From the NCBI RefSeq assembly GCF_004843725.1, contig NZ_CP039451.1, positions 1,796,501 to 1,860,500 on the forward strand: a stretch of 64,000 nt of DNA, read 5' to 3'. Origin of the DNA: Psychroserpens sp. NJDZ02. GTDB taxonomy: Bacteria; Bacteroidota; Bacteroidia; Flavobacteriales; Flavobacteriaceae. Below, in pieces: positions 36,756-45,545 of the stretch (positions are counted from its first letter, which is position 1; the number at the start of each line of letters is the position of its first letter). Both the position numbers and the translations under genes were made by a program. Under the pieces are notes generated by a model. The model was not told the DNA's origin. It was given only the letters and a program-made list of their open reading frames with translations, and ran no database searches.

Positions 36756-38219
36756 ATGAAAAAAATAATAGCAATAAGTTTACTGCTTGTTAGTATAACA
36801 GTAAGCGCACAGGATAATGTGTTTTTAAGTAGAGGGTTTTGGAACCCGTCTGTAACTATTGATGCGGTTAAGGCGCAAGTTGATGCGGGGAATAATCCAT
36901 CCGAGTTAAATGATAATAATTTTGATCCTGTTGTGTATGCTATTTTGCAGTCGGCACCAAATGAGGTCATAGAGTATATGGTGTCTTTAGAAGGTAACGA
37001 TGTTAACAAATTAACGCATGATGGACGTACGTATATTTTTTGGGCAGCTTACACTGGTAATGATACGATAATGGAGTATTTTATTAGCAAAGGTGCTAAA
37101 ACAGATATTTTGGATGATCACGGCATGACCGTTTTAAACTTTGCTGCAAATGCAGGACAAACCAATACTAAAGTGTATGACATTTGTATTGCAAATGGTG
37201 CGGACTTAAAAAATGATGTTAATCATGATGGTGCTAATGCTTTATTATTGGCAGCACCTAACGATATTAGGTTAACGGGCTATTTTATTTATAAAGGTTT
37301 AAGTGATAAAAGCGTTGATAATAACGGCAACGGAATTTTTAATTACGTGGCTAAAACGGGGGATTTAGAATTGCTTAAAGGATTAATCAAAGAAGGGAAA
37401 AAAGGAACCGATCAAGCCTTTATATTTGCTAGTAAAGGGACTAAAGGTAAAACGAATGGATTAGACGTGTACAACTATTTAGAAAGTGTAGGTTTAAACC
37501 CAAAAACTAAAACAACAGAGGGTATTACACCTTTACATAATGTGGCTTCTAGAAATAAAGACTTAGCAGTTATTAATTATTTTATTGAAAAAGGTAATTC
37601 TGTAAACGACGCAGATAAAAATGGAAATACGCCATTCTTAAATGCAGCAAGTAATAACGATATTACAATTGTTACATCACTTTTAGAGCAAGTGGAATCG
37701 ATTGATTTTACTAACAAAAAAGGACAGTCAGCATTAATGTTAGCGGTTAAAAATAATAGTCATGACGTTGTAAAATTACTATTAGATAAAGGGGCAAAAA
37801 CGGATGTTGCTGATAGTAATGGAAATAATATAGCGTATTATCTAGTAGAATCATACAATCCTAAAAAGGAAGCAAATTTCAAAACCAAATTACAACTTTT
37901 AGAAGGTAATGGCTTTGACTTTGCAACACCTCAAAAAAACGGAAACACATTATTACATATTGCTTTAGATAAAAATGACGTCGATTTTTTAAAACAAATT
38001 AATCAATTTGATGTTGATGTAAATACGGTTAATAAAGAAGGTTACACAGCTTTACATTTAGCAGCCATGAAAGCGACTAATACTACAATTATTAGATATT
38101 TATTGTCAATCGGAGCAGATAAAACAATAAAAACTAGCTTTGATGAGGGTGTTTTTGATTTAGCATCGGAAAACGAAATTTTAATGAGTAATCAAGTCAC
38201 TTTAGATTTTTTAAAATAG
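36756..38219 (+). CDS. Secreted ankyrin-repeat protein
   Basis: The 487-residue protein has a signal peptide (LLVSITVSAQ) and about ten ankyrin repeats. They show alternating helices and the usual G-x-T-x-L-x-x-A and LLxxGAxxxxxDxxG pieces (KGQSALMLAVKNNSHDVVKLLLDKGAKTD is clearest). Ankyrin repeats mediate protein contacts, so a periplasmic scaffold role in the iron operon is plausible. It is 11 bp from the gene before and 8 bp from the gene after. Confidence 0.82.
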   Translation: MKKIIAISLLLVSITVSAQDNVFLSRGFWNPSVTIDAVKAQVDAGNNPSELNDNNFDPVVYAILQSAPNEVIEYMVSLEGNDVNKLTHDGRTYIFWAAYTGNDTIMEYFISKGAKTDILDDHGMTVLNFAANAGQTNTKVYDICIANGADLKNDVNHDGANALLLAAPNDIRLTGYFIYKGLSDKSVDNNGNGIFNYVAKTGDLELLKGLIKEGKKGTDQAFIFASKGTKGKTNGLDVYNYLESVGLNPKTKTTEGITPLHNVASRNKDLAVINYFIEKGNSVNDADKNGNTPFLNAASNNDITIVTSLLEQVESIDFTNKKGQSALMLAVKNNSHDVVKLLLDKGAKTDVADSNGNNIAYYLVESYNPKKEANFKTKLQLLEGNGFDFATPQKNGNTLLHIALDKNDVDFLKQINQFDVDVNTVNKEGYTALHLAAMKATNTTIIRYLLSIGADKTIKTSFDEGVFDLASENEILMSNQVTLDFLK

Positions 38220-38227
38220 AACATTAA

Positions 38228-38713
38228 ATGAAAAACAGTAAACTAATTTTTAGCCTAGCAGTACTTTGTATCAGTTTGTTTTCTTTTACAAGCCTTACAA
38301 CGTCATCCAAGTATAAATGTATGGTGCAGATGACTAATTATAGCGGAGAAGGCGCTTATGTTGCTATCTCTTTAATTAATCCTGATGGCGAATACGAAAA
38401 AACGTTGTACGTCCAAGGTGATGATGAAGAGTGGTATCATGACATCACAGAATGGTGGAAATTTCAAGGTAAAGTAAGAACTGATATTGATGCTTTAACG
38501 GGCGCTACTATTTCTGGAGGAGAACGTGCAGTAAGTGTGATACAAATTGAAGATTCTAAAATCAATGCAGGCTATAGTATCCGTTTTGAGTCTGCAGTAG
38601 AGGATCAAGAATATTACACTAAAGATGTTCAGTTTTTGTTAACCACCGACAGTGTAAAAAGCAAAGTTGAAGGGACAGGATTTATACGCTATGTGCGTTT
38701 AATGCCAAACTAA
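38228..38713 (+). CDS. DUF2271 domain periplasmic protein
   Basis: The 161-residue protein has a signal peptide (LFSFTSLTTSS) and the DUF2271 pattern NYSGEGAYVAISLINPDGEYEKTLYVQGDDEEWYHDITEWW plus DALTGATISGGER. DUF2271 proteins accompany PepSY-membrane reductases in iron loci. In this window the next gene, 9 bp downstream, is such a protein. Biochemical role unknown. Confidence 0.82.
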   Translation: MKNSKLIFSLAVLCISLFSFTSLTTSSKYKCMVQMTNYSGEGAYVAISLINPDGEYEKTLYVQGDDEEWYHDITEWWKFQGKVRTDIDALTGATISGGERAVSVIQIEDSKINAGYSIRFESAVEDQEYYTKDVQFLLTTDSVKSKVEGTGFIRYVRLMPN

Positions 38714-38722
38714 AACGTATTT

Positions 38723-40921
38723 ATGACCATTTCTATTTGGAGGTATAGTCACCTCACATTAGCTATAGCTTCTTTTGTATTTGTCTTTCTAGCAACAATA
38801 ACAGGTATTGTATTAGCATTTCAGCCTATATCAGAGCAGTTACAATCGTATAAAATAGAAGGGTCAGAGCAACTTGATTTACAACAAACCGTTGCAACGT
38901 TTAAAAAACAATATCCAGAGATTATAACTATAGAAGTAGATGCAAATCAATTTGTGTCTGCTTCTGTTATTACTACAGAGGGCAGCGCTTTAAATGGTTA
39001 TTTCAATCCAAAAACAGGTGCTTTTTTAGGCGAAAAGCCAGAAGTATCTAATTTTTTTAAATTCACAACAAACTTACACCGCTCTCTGTTTTTGAAAGGA
39101 CTTGGTCGTTTTTTTGTTGGCTTGGGGTCATTTTTATTATTTATTATTGCTATTACAGGATCCATTTTAATTATTAAGCGTCAAAGCGGAATAAAACGGT
39201 TTTTTGCTAAAGTTATAAATGAAGATTTCTCTCAATATTGGCATGTCGTTTTAGGACGTTTGTCTTTAATTCCTATTATCATTATTACCTTGACAGGGCT
39301 GTATTTATCACTGTTAAAGTTTGATGTTATTACAGAAAACAAACCTTCGCATTCGGTTGATTTTAATATGACCGCTTTCGCTGAAAAGCAGCCTGGTAGC
39401 CATCTGTTTAGTACGGTAATGTTAGATGAGGTTGTTGCTTTAGAATTTCCTTTCTCGGAAGATGAAGAAGATTATTTTACTTTAAAATTGAAAGAGAAAG
39501 AACTTATTGTACATCAGTATTCTGGTGTAGTGTTAAGTCAGATTGATTATCCAATGGTTACTTTTTTATCAGATTTAAGTTTGCTATTACATACTGGTAA
39601 AGGGAGTATTTGGTGGTCTATAGTATTGTTAATTGCGTGTTTAAATATTCTATTTTTTATCTACTCAGGTTTTAAAATGACTATAGATAGAAGAAAAAAA
39701 ACGGTCTTACCAAAAAACAAGTTTACTAAGGATAAAGCCGAGTATATCATTCTTGTGGGATCGGAAACGGGCAGTACATATAGTTTGGCAACATCTTTTT
39801 TTAAAGCATTATTAGCTAACGGGCAAACGGTGTTTATTGCAGACTTAAACAGTTATTCAACATACAAGCAAGCCAAACAATTAGTGGTGTTTACTTCTAC
39901 TTATGGAGAAGGAGAAGCGCCAATAAATGCAAAACAGTTTGTGTCACTTTTAAAAAGTGTGCAGCAAGAGCAAATACTTAATTACGCGGTGGTTGGATTT
40001 GGATCTTTACAATATAAGGAGTATTGCAAGTACGCACAAATCGTAGATGCGAGTTTACAGTTAGATTCAAAATTTCAACCTAATTTAGAGTTGTTTAAAA
40101 TCCATAATCAATCGGAAGACCGTTTTAAAGATTGGGTGTTGCAATGGCAATCTGTGATTAGTTTAAATTTAGATATTTCAACTATTAAAACGATTACTAA
40201 ACCAAGAAAAGAACAAACTTTTAAAGTGTTGGATGTCTCAGCATTAAATATAGATAACACTTTTTTAGTAACACTAAAACCTAGTAAAAAAGTAAGATTT
40301 ACTTCAGGAGATTTATTGTCAATGGTTCCAAAAGTAGATGGTGTGGAACGCTTATATTCTATTGCAGAAATAAACAATCAGATAATAATTAGTGTAAAAA
40401 AACACGAACACGGCATTTGCTCTAATTATTTTAGTGCTTTGCAAAAAGGAGATCAGGTAAAAGCAGTGATTAAACGTAATCCGTCTTTTAATTTACCTGA
40501 ATCTAAAACAAATAAAAGTGCTGTTTTAATTGCTAATGGAACAGGAATCGGTCCTTTTCTGGGTATGATAAGTCAGTCTCATCCAATAACCAAACATTTG
40601 TTTTGGGGCGGGCGTACAAAACAGTCTTTACAACTATATAAAAACCATATTGATAACAGTTTAAAAAACAAAACGCTATCTAGTTTTTATCTTGCATTAT
40701 CGCAAGAGCAACAAGATAAAATTTATGTTCAGGATGTCGTTGCTAATAACCAAGACGTAATAGCTCAGGTTTTAAAAGACAACGGTGTTATATTTATTTG
40801 TGGCTCTATAGCTATGCAAAATAAGGTTCTAGAAGTGTTACAGCACATCACAGCATCTAAACTGCAGCAACCATTGTCCTTTTTTGAGGCCAATAATCAA
40901 ATAAAAAAAGACTGTTATTGA
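38723..40921 (+). CDS. PepSY-membrane protein fused to flavodoxin and ferredoxin-reductase domains
   Basis: The 732-residue fusion has a PepSY-TM part with about four spans (residues 1-320; FVFLATITGIVLAF, LHRSLFLKGLGRFFVGLGSFLLF), a flavodoxin-like FMN domain (about 335-470; ILVGSETGSTYSLA and STYGEGEAP) and an FAD/NAD(P) reductase (about 490-732; RLYSIAE, GTGIGPFLGMI, ICGS). I infer trans-membrane electron delivery from NADPH through FAD and FMN to a periplasmic acceptor, plausibly ferric iron or haem, given the locus. This is a CPR-like arrangement. Confidence 0.88.
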   Translation: MTISIWRYSHLTLAIASFVFVFLATITGIVLAFQPISEQLQSYKIEGSEQLDLQQTVATFKKQYPEIITIEVDANQFVSASVITTEGSALNGYFNPKTGAFLGEKPEVSNFFKFTTNLHRSLFLKGLGRFFVGLGSFLLFIIAITGSILIIKRQSGIKRFFAKVINEDFSQYWHVVLGRLSLIPIIIITLTGLYLSLLKFDVITENKPSHSVDFNMTAFAEKQPGSHLFSTVMLDEVVALEFPFSEDEEDYFTLKLKEKELIVHQYSGVVLSQIDYPMVTFLSDLSLLLHTGKGSIWWSIVLLIACLNILFFIYSGFKMTIDRRKKTVLPKNKFTKDKAEYIILVGSETGSTYSLATSFFKALLANGQTVFIADLNSYSTYKQAKQLVVFTSTYGEGEAPINAKQFVSLLKSVQQEQILNYAVVGFGSLQYKEYCKYAQIVDASLQLDSKFQPNLELFKIHNQSEDRFKDWVLQWQSVISLNLDISTIKTITKPRKEQTFKVLDVSALNIDNTFLVTLKPSKKVRFTSGDLLSMVPKVDGVERLYSIAEINNQIIISVKKHEHGICSNYFSALQKGDQVKAVIKRNPSFNLPESKTNKSAVLIANGTGIGPFLGMISQSHPITKHLFWGGRTKQSLQLYKNHIDNSLKNKTLSSFYLALSQEQQDKIYVQDVVANNQDVIAQVLKDNGVIFICGSIAMQNKVLEVLQHITASKLQQPLSFFEANNQIKKDCY

Positions 40922-40937
40922 TTCTAAATATATCATT

Positions 40938-41294
40938 ATGTGCAACAATATAAAATCAATATCTAAAACCTCTAAAGGCGAATTAAATTTCTGTAAAGGG
41001 TGTCAGCAATTTCATCTTGAATTTAATAATATTTATTTCGAATTTACGCCTAAGGAATATGAGCAATTTAAAACGTATATCTTATTTGTGGAAGCGGATT
41101 ATTGGGAGCATAAATATGCTTGTGCTAACGTTAAACGTAAAATACCAATTCCAACCTTACAAGATAATTTAGTGCTAATGTTTAATCGGCAGGAAATTAA
41201 AGAGCTGAAGGCATTAGTTAGTGGAAAAGATAAGGATGTGTTTAATACAATACTTTCTGTAGATGATATTGATTACACTTTAATTATTAATTAG
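40938..41294 (+). CDS. Small conserved protein (DUF6686-like)
   Basis: The 118-residue soluble protein has cysteine pairs at the N-terminus (MCNN and FCKGCQQFHLEFNN), suggesting a metal site, and an IPIPTLQDNLVLMFNRQEI block. It resembles the family I recall as DUF6686, often at the end of flavobacterial iron operons. It lies 16 bp after the reductase fusion and just before a terminator. Confidence 0.65.
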   Translation: MCNNIKSISKTSKGELNFCKGCQQFHLEFNNIYFEFTPKEYEQFKTYILFVEADYWEHKYACANVKRKIPIPTLQDNLVLMFNRQEIKELKALVSGKDKDVFNTILSVDDIDYTLIIN

Positions 41295-41313
41295 TCTAAG
41301 TTCTTAAAATAGT

Positions 41314-41345
41314 AAAAGCCCATTTGACTAGTCAAATGGGCTTTT
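41314..41345. terminator. Bidirectional terminator
   Basis: AAAAGCCCATTTGAC and GTCAAATGGGCTTTT are perfect 15-bp arms around TA. It stands between convergent genes. Confidence 0.92.
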
Positions 41346-41368
41346 TATTGGATTTATTTTGTTGTGAT

Positions 41369-42502
41369 TTACTTTAAAATAATCTCGTAAGGTACCTCAT
41401 TGTTTAGAGAGTAATTTCCAGAAATATCTTCTATCACTTTCTCGTCGTTGGTATTAAAATAAGTAATTTTAAACTGCTTAATTTGGTCCTGAGGGTAAGC
41501 GTGGATGCTCAACTCTATTAAACCACTAGAATCGCTAGTTTTACTTTCTTTAAACTTGTATTCTGTTAAGACATCAATAGTCACTTGCGCAGGATGTCCA
41601 TTGACATTTAAAAACTTAGCTTTAAAAAACTGTTCTTCAATCTCAGGCTCATTAACATAATTTAAATGTTGCTGATTTGTATTTTGATGTTTGTTTCTGT
41701 AAAAGCCTAAATGTAAGTTGCTACTCACGTCGTCTAAAAAGGTATTGTATCCTTTTTTCTCAGCATTGTCAAAATATTTACAAGATTCGCTGGTGTGTAA
41801 TCTAGCAATTTCAACCTCTTTACTGTATTTTTTTCTGTTGCTATAGTTTTTGTAAGCCACTACAGAACGTTTGAATAAGTAAAAGACAAACAGTCCAGCT
41901 AATACTTCTAAAACATAAAATAAGACTGGTAAGATATCTTGAATTCCAAAAGCAGATTCTCTAATTCCTGCAGCAATTTCTCTAGCAACACGCTCTTTAG
42001 AAAAATAGAAAATGGCACCTCCAATAGCAATAAATAAAACAACACCAAAGATAAATTGACCTCTAGCATGTTTGTATACGCCTCTAACAATATCAGAATC
42101 AGGTGTAGAGGCATTTGCGCTTATCTTTTTATCCTCAAAAAAACGTCTGTTTCTAGTATGAGAACTTAGCATCCCTACTAAAAGCTCGGCAATAACTATC
42201 GATATAAATATAATTCCAATCCCAATAATCCAGGGCGCTTGAGGTAAGATGTCACGATAAATTTCGCGACTAAAGTAGTATTCTAAAATACAAATTACAA
42301 TAAACGAAATAGTGAAAGGCACAACATAAGCATTGGACATTATTTTGTCCCATTGGCTTAGTTTTTTCTCTTCAGGTTTTAAAATTTCAAAAGTATCTCT
42401 TGCGCGTTTTGAGGCAGAGTTCGCTCTTGATGCGACTTCGTCAGAGATGGTGTATAAATTCTCAGACTCGTCTGTAGATGGTTGATTCCAGTTAACAATC
42501 AT
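41369..42502 (-). CDS. Four-span membrane protein of unknown family
   Basis: The 377-residue protein has a charged N-terminus, spans at about 58-78, 90-112, 145-165 and 190-212, and a soluble C-terminal part (about 235-377) that ends in beta-rich sequence. I do not recognise a domain. The gene lies 20 bp downstream of a VWA-type lipoprotein gene on the same strand, so they probably form a two-gene operon and may interact at the membrane. Confidence 0.65.
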   Translation of the reverse strand: MIVNWNQPSTDESENLYTISDEVASRANSASKRARDTFEILKPEEKKLSQWDKIMSNAYVVPFTISFIVICILEYYFSREIYRDILPQAPWIIGIGIIFISIVIAELLVGMLSSHTRNRRFFEDKKISANASTPDSDIVRGVYKHARGQFIFGVVLFIAIGGAIFYFSKERVAREIAAGIRESAFGIQDILPVLFYVLEVLAGLFVFYLFKRSVVAYKNYSNRKKYSKEVEIARLHTSESCKYFDNAEKKGYNTFLDDVSSNLHLGFYRNKHQNTNQQHLNYVNEPEIEEQFFKAKFLNVNGHPAQVTIDVLTEYKFKESKTSDSSGLIELSIHAYPQDQIKQFKITYFNTNDEKVIEDISGNYSLNNEVPYEIILK

Positions 42503-42522
42503 AATTGGTTATGTGTGGTTTA

Positions 42523-43305
42523 TTATAAACATTCAAAATCTTCAAGGTAGCTAAAAAAGCCTTCTTTACCCTCAAATTCATTAATCTCGGCACCTCCAAA
42601 TACGGAAGTGTCTTTCCAACCTACTAAATACAATTCTGCATTATCAGTAAGTTCTAAAGTGTTTTCAATCGCTTCAATTTTACCAGATCTAACAGGCTCA
42701 TTAACACCATCTGTAAATAATACGACGATTATCTTGTCGTAATCATCCATGTTAGGTTCTTTTAAAAGCTTATTAATGTGGTTAAAGGCTAAATCGATAT
42801 TAGTAATGTCATTACCTTTATAAGGTTCGTAAGTTAAAATGGAAGACGTTAACGTTTTGGATAAAAAAGTGTTTACACGGGATTGGTTTTTCTTTTTAAT
42901 CTTTTCGTTTTTAGCTTTAATTTTTTCGTTGTGTTTTTTTTGTTTTGCTTGTTCCGACAGTGTTGGGTTGTCTGACGTTAAGATGTCTTCGTAAGGTTTT
43001 AACGCGCTTACTTTTAATCTAAAAATCTCTTTAGAGTTTGGTGCAGGATTCCCAATAATGGTTGAAGCAAAATACCCATTACCATTTTCGGTAATAATAT
43101 TTATTACAGCTTCATAGTCTGCTTTGTCTAATTTTTGAATACTTTGTGATGAGCCACTTCTGTCATCACCAAGAATAATCATTATTTTACAGTCAGGGAT
43201 ATCTTCCTCAGCTGCTGCTGTATGGGCTTTTGACGCATCATCTACGCAAGAAAAAAGGGCTATTGATAAAAAGGATAAAAGTAAAAAAGGTCTAAAAAAG
43301 GTCAT
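42523..43305 (-). CDS. VWA-like lipoprotein
   Basis: The 260-residue lipoprotein (lipobox ALFSCVDD) has a VWA-type fold. The first strand and metal-binding motif are IMIILGDDRSGSS (DxSxS form), and IIVVLFTDGVNEP supplies the later strand. Between them is a very basic coiled-coil insertion (KQKKHNEKIKAKNEKIKKKN). A metal-dependent adhesion or binding role at the periplasmic membrane face is inferred. It is the first gene of a pair with the four-span protein. Confidence 0.7.
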   Translation of the reverse strand: MTFFRPFLLLSFLSIALFSCVDDASKAHTAAAEEDIPDCKIMIILGDDRSGSSQSIQKLDKADYEAVINIITENGNGYFASTIIGNPAPNSKEIFRLKVSALKPYEDILTSDNPTLSEQAKQKKHNEKIKAKNEKIKKKNQSRVNTFLSKTLTSSILTYEPYKGNDITNIDLAFNHINKLLKEPNMDDYDKIIVVLFTDGVNEPVRSGKIEAIENTLELTDNAELYLVGWKDTSVFGGAEINEFEGKEGFFSYLEDFECL

Positions 43306-43377
43306 TGGTTATTAATTTAGTGCTAATATATGTAATAAAAACTTACCGAATGTTACATAATCCTTAGTACTAATCTA

Positions 43378-43385
43378 TATTTTTG
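43378..43385 (+). promoter_or_regulatory. -7 promoter element (TATTTTTG)
   Basis: TATTTTTG fits TAnnTTTG and lies 33 bp before the following ATG. Confidence 0.5.
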
Positions 43386-43418
43386 CAAGACTTGTTAGTT
43401 CAAGTTTATAATATTTTT

Positions 43419-43814
43419 ATGAAAAAAGACATTGACATCCCTAAAGTAGAAAACGTTTATATTGCTGTTGTTAACGAGTATAACGACCTTTATAAAACAC
43501 AAGATTGGAACGCTTATATCATTAATGATAAAGACGTTGATTTAGACATGGTTTTAATTGTAACTAGCGGGTATTCTGATGATAAAATGACTTCTATTTT
43601 TAGAAAAAAACTAGACAAACTACCTAAAAAGAGTTATGCTAAGATCGAATTGATGCAGGAAGATTTGTTTACTTTAAATAACCAGTTTAAAGTGACCTTT
43701 TTTGAAGGTAATGCAATGTTTGATAAAACCTATACCTTTAGAAAAAACACCATTAATTTAAAAGCATTACAGGCAGTACCTTTAATGGAAGCAAAAGGTG
43801 TTTTGGTTAAGTAG
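43419..43814 (+). CDS. Conserved small protein, unknown function
   Basis: The 131-residue soluble protein begins MKKDIDIPKVENVYIAVV. The frame opens 12 codons earlier at a TTG, but that stretch overlaps the promoter element, so the ATG is preferred. No domain is recognised. The mixed beta/alpha pattern with KVTFFEGNAMFDKTYTF suggests a compact fold. It ends 5 bp before the stop of the convergent serine hydrolase. Confidence 0.65.
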   Translation: MKKDIDIPKVENVYIAVVNEYNDLYKTQDWNAYIINDKDVDLDMVLIVTSGYSDDKMTSIFRKKLDKLPKKSYAKIELMQEDLFTLNNQFKVTFFEGNAMFDKTYTFRKNTINLKALQAVPLMEAKGVLVK

Positions 43815-43819
43815 CTACT

Positions 43820-45301
43820 TTACTTGCCAGTTATTGCTTCTATTTTTTGAATAAAGATTTTAGCGTTTTCATTGTCTGGATTAAACTCTAAAGATTTTTT
43901 GTAATTAACTAATGCTTTAGTGTAATCTTTGGTTGTAAAATAGAATTCACCCAAACTATCGTAAGAATTAAAATGCTCTGGAAACATTTCTAGTTGAAGG
44001 TTAAATATTTTTAGAGCATCTTCGGTCTTTTTATTATTAAGAAGTTGGTATGCTATGGCATTTAAATTATCATTATTTGTATAGTAATTAGTCGTATCTT
44101 TAAGTTGTTGTCTTAATTGCTTAATGCCATTATTGGTATCATGCAATAAAGTATTTTCAAAAAAGGCAACGCTGTTTAATTTAGGGTATTTAATGAGTTC
44201 GTTTTCTGTACTAAAAAATAAATTTTCCCAATTATTTAAAGCAGCATCAGAGTTACTATTCATAATTAAAATTATACCATAATCGCTATCTGGACATAAT
44301 AAAAGTCCGCTTTGTGTACCATTTGATGTTCCTGTTTTAGAATAGTAAAAACCTTCTTCTTCTCCAACACCTAAACCTTCCCATAGGTATCCAACTAGAT
44401 TATCGTCATTGTCTTCAAAAAGCTGTTTAACAGACTCTTTAACAATAGGGTTATCGCTTTCTAGTTGAAACTTCACAAACGTAATTAAATCTGGTAGTGT
44501 TGAAATAAGTCCAGCTGCTCCACCAAGTAAGGGGTTTTTGTCTAATGGAGCCAATTTGCCATTTTTATAGCTGTTTACTATTCGGTTTTCATCAAAATTA
44601 GAACCTAGTAAATAGGTGTTTTTCATGCCTAATTGGTCTAAAAAATCTTGCAATAAAACAGGATATGGTTTTTGGTACACTTGTTCTAAAATATAAGCAA
44701 CAAGTTCTGGTCCAACAGAGCTGTAAGCGTAAACGGTGCCTGGTTTTTTATTTACTGTTACAGTTTTAAGTTCTTCTAAAAGGTGAGTAATGTTATAAGA
44801 AAATGGTTTGTTTTTAAAATAACCATTATTTACACTGTCTGTTACTTCTTTTAGTCTTTTTGGTGTTTTGTTTTTTAAACCTATGGTGTGTGTAAGCAGA
44901 TTTTTGATGGTTATTGGTGTGCCTTCAAATTCTAAATTAGCATAATCTCCTTTTAGGTGTTTTCTAATATCATCATTAAGGTTAATCTTTTTTTCTAAAA
45001 CCGCTTTTGCTGCTAAAGAGCCTGCAAATACTTTGGTTATAGATGCTATTTCATATAATGTATTGTCGTCTGGTCTGTTGTTTGCACCTTTATCAATTTC
45101 GCCATAATAGTTTTTATATAGTTTTCCGTCTTTATAAATAGCAAACGCTAAAGAGTTAATGTTGTTTTTCTCTAAAGTTTGGTTAGCGTAGGTGTCTACT
45201 AGTTTTGTGATTTTTTTAAAAGGGTCTAGTTTTTCTTCTTTATTGGATTTACAGCTTAGTATACTTATAAAAATGATTAAAAGGATGGCTTTAAATTTCA
45301 T
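43820..45301 (-). CDS. Serine hydrolase (beta-lactamase/class C fold) lipoprotein with TPR tail
   Basis: The 493-residue protein has a lipobox (SILSCKSN), a beta-lactamase-family domain (about 30-360) with the catalytic S-x-x-K in ASITKVF and the Tyr motif YAYSS, and a C-terminal region with two TPRs (YDSLGEFYFTTKDYTKALVNYKKSLEFNPDN). Such envelope hydrolases act on peptides or esters, and few are true beta-lactamases. The HTG-like third motif is seen as KTGTSNGT. Substrate unknown. Confidence 0.85.
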   Translation of the reverse strand: MKFKAILLIIFISILSCKSNKEEKLDPFKKITKLVDTYANQTLEKNNINSLAFAIYKDGKLYKNYYGEIDKGANNRPDDNTLYEIASITKVFAGSLAAKAVLEKKINLNDDIRKHLKGDYANLEFEGTPITIKNLLTHTIGLKNKTPKRLKEVTDSVNNGYFKNKPFSYNITHLLEELKTVTVNKKPGTVYAYSSVGPELVAYILEQVYQKPYPVLLQDFLDQLGMKNTYLLGSNFDENRIVNSYKNGKLAPLDKNPLLGGAAGLISTLPDLITFVKFQLESDNPIVKESVKQLFEDNDDNLVGYLWEGLGVGEEEGFYYSKTGTSNGTQSGLLLCPDSDYGIILIMNSNSDAALNNWENLFFSTENELIKYPKLNSVAFFENTLLHDTNNGIKQLRQQLKDTTNYYTNNDNLNAIAYQLLNNKKTEDALKIFNLQLEMFPEHFNSYDSLGEFYFTTKDYTKALVNYKKSLEFNPDNENAKIFIQKIEAITGK

Positions 45302-45401
45302 ACTATTTACGGTTATAATAAAAGTTAAATTATGGCTTTTAATAAGGATAACTTAATAGTAGGTTTGTTACACTATTGTGTTAAAAACCCTTGGCTGGTA
45401 G

Positions 45402-45490
45402 TTGCGTTAGCGATTGTAGTGTAAATCCTTTTTATGAGGCACGATTAAAAAGATTGCAACGTAAAGCGCGACCTTTAGGTAACGCCCAAA
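45402..45490 (-). repeat. Interspersed intergenic repeat, copy 2
   Basis: Read on the minus strand it begins TTTGGGCGTTACC, continues AAGGTCGCGCT and ends CAATCGCTAACGCAA, matching the copy near 24262 at both ends. The centre differs in sequence. It occupies the gap between the serine hydrolase and gpsA with no ORF. The adjacent 45302-45401 stretch contains nothing else I can identify. Confidence 0.65.
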
Positions 45491-45504
45491 TAGATTTAAA
45501 AATT

Positions 45505-45545
45505 AAAAAGTCCCTTTATATAATTTATACAAAGGGACTTTTTTT
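45505..45545 (-). terminator. Rho-independent terminator of gpsA
   Basis: AAAAAGTCCCTTT and AAAGGGACTTTTT are perfect arms around a 13-nt AT loop. The hairpin abuts the gpsA stop codon. Confidence 0.88.

Noticed and set aside
43820-45301. True beta-lactamase (antibiotic resistance gene)
   Set aside because: The class C-like S-x-x-K and Tyr motifs are shared with many esterases and peptidases, and the TPR tail is not found in resistance enzymes.
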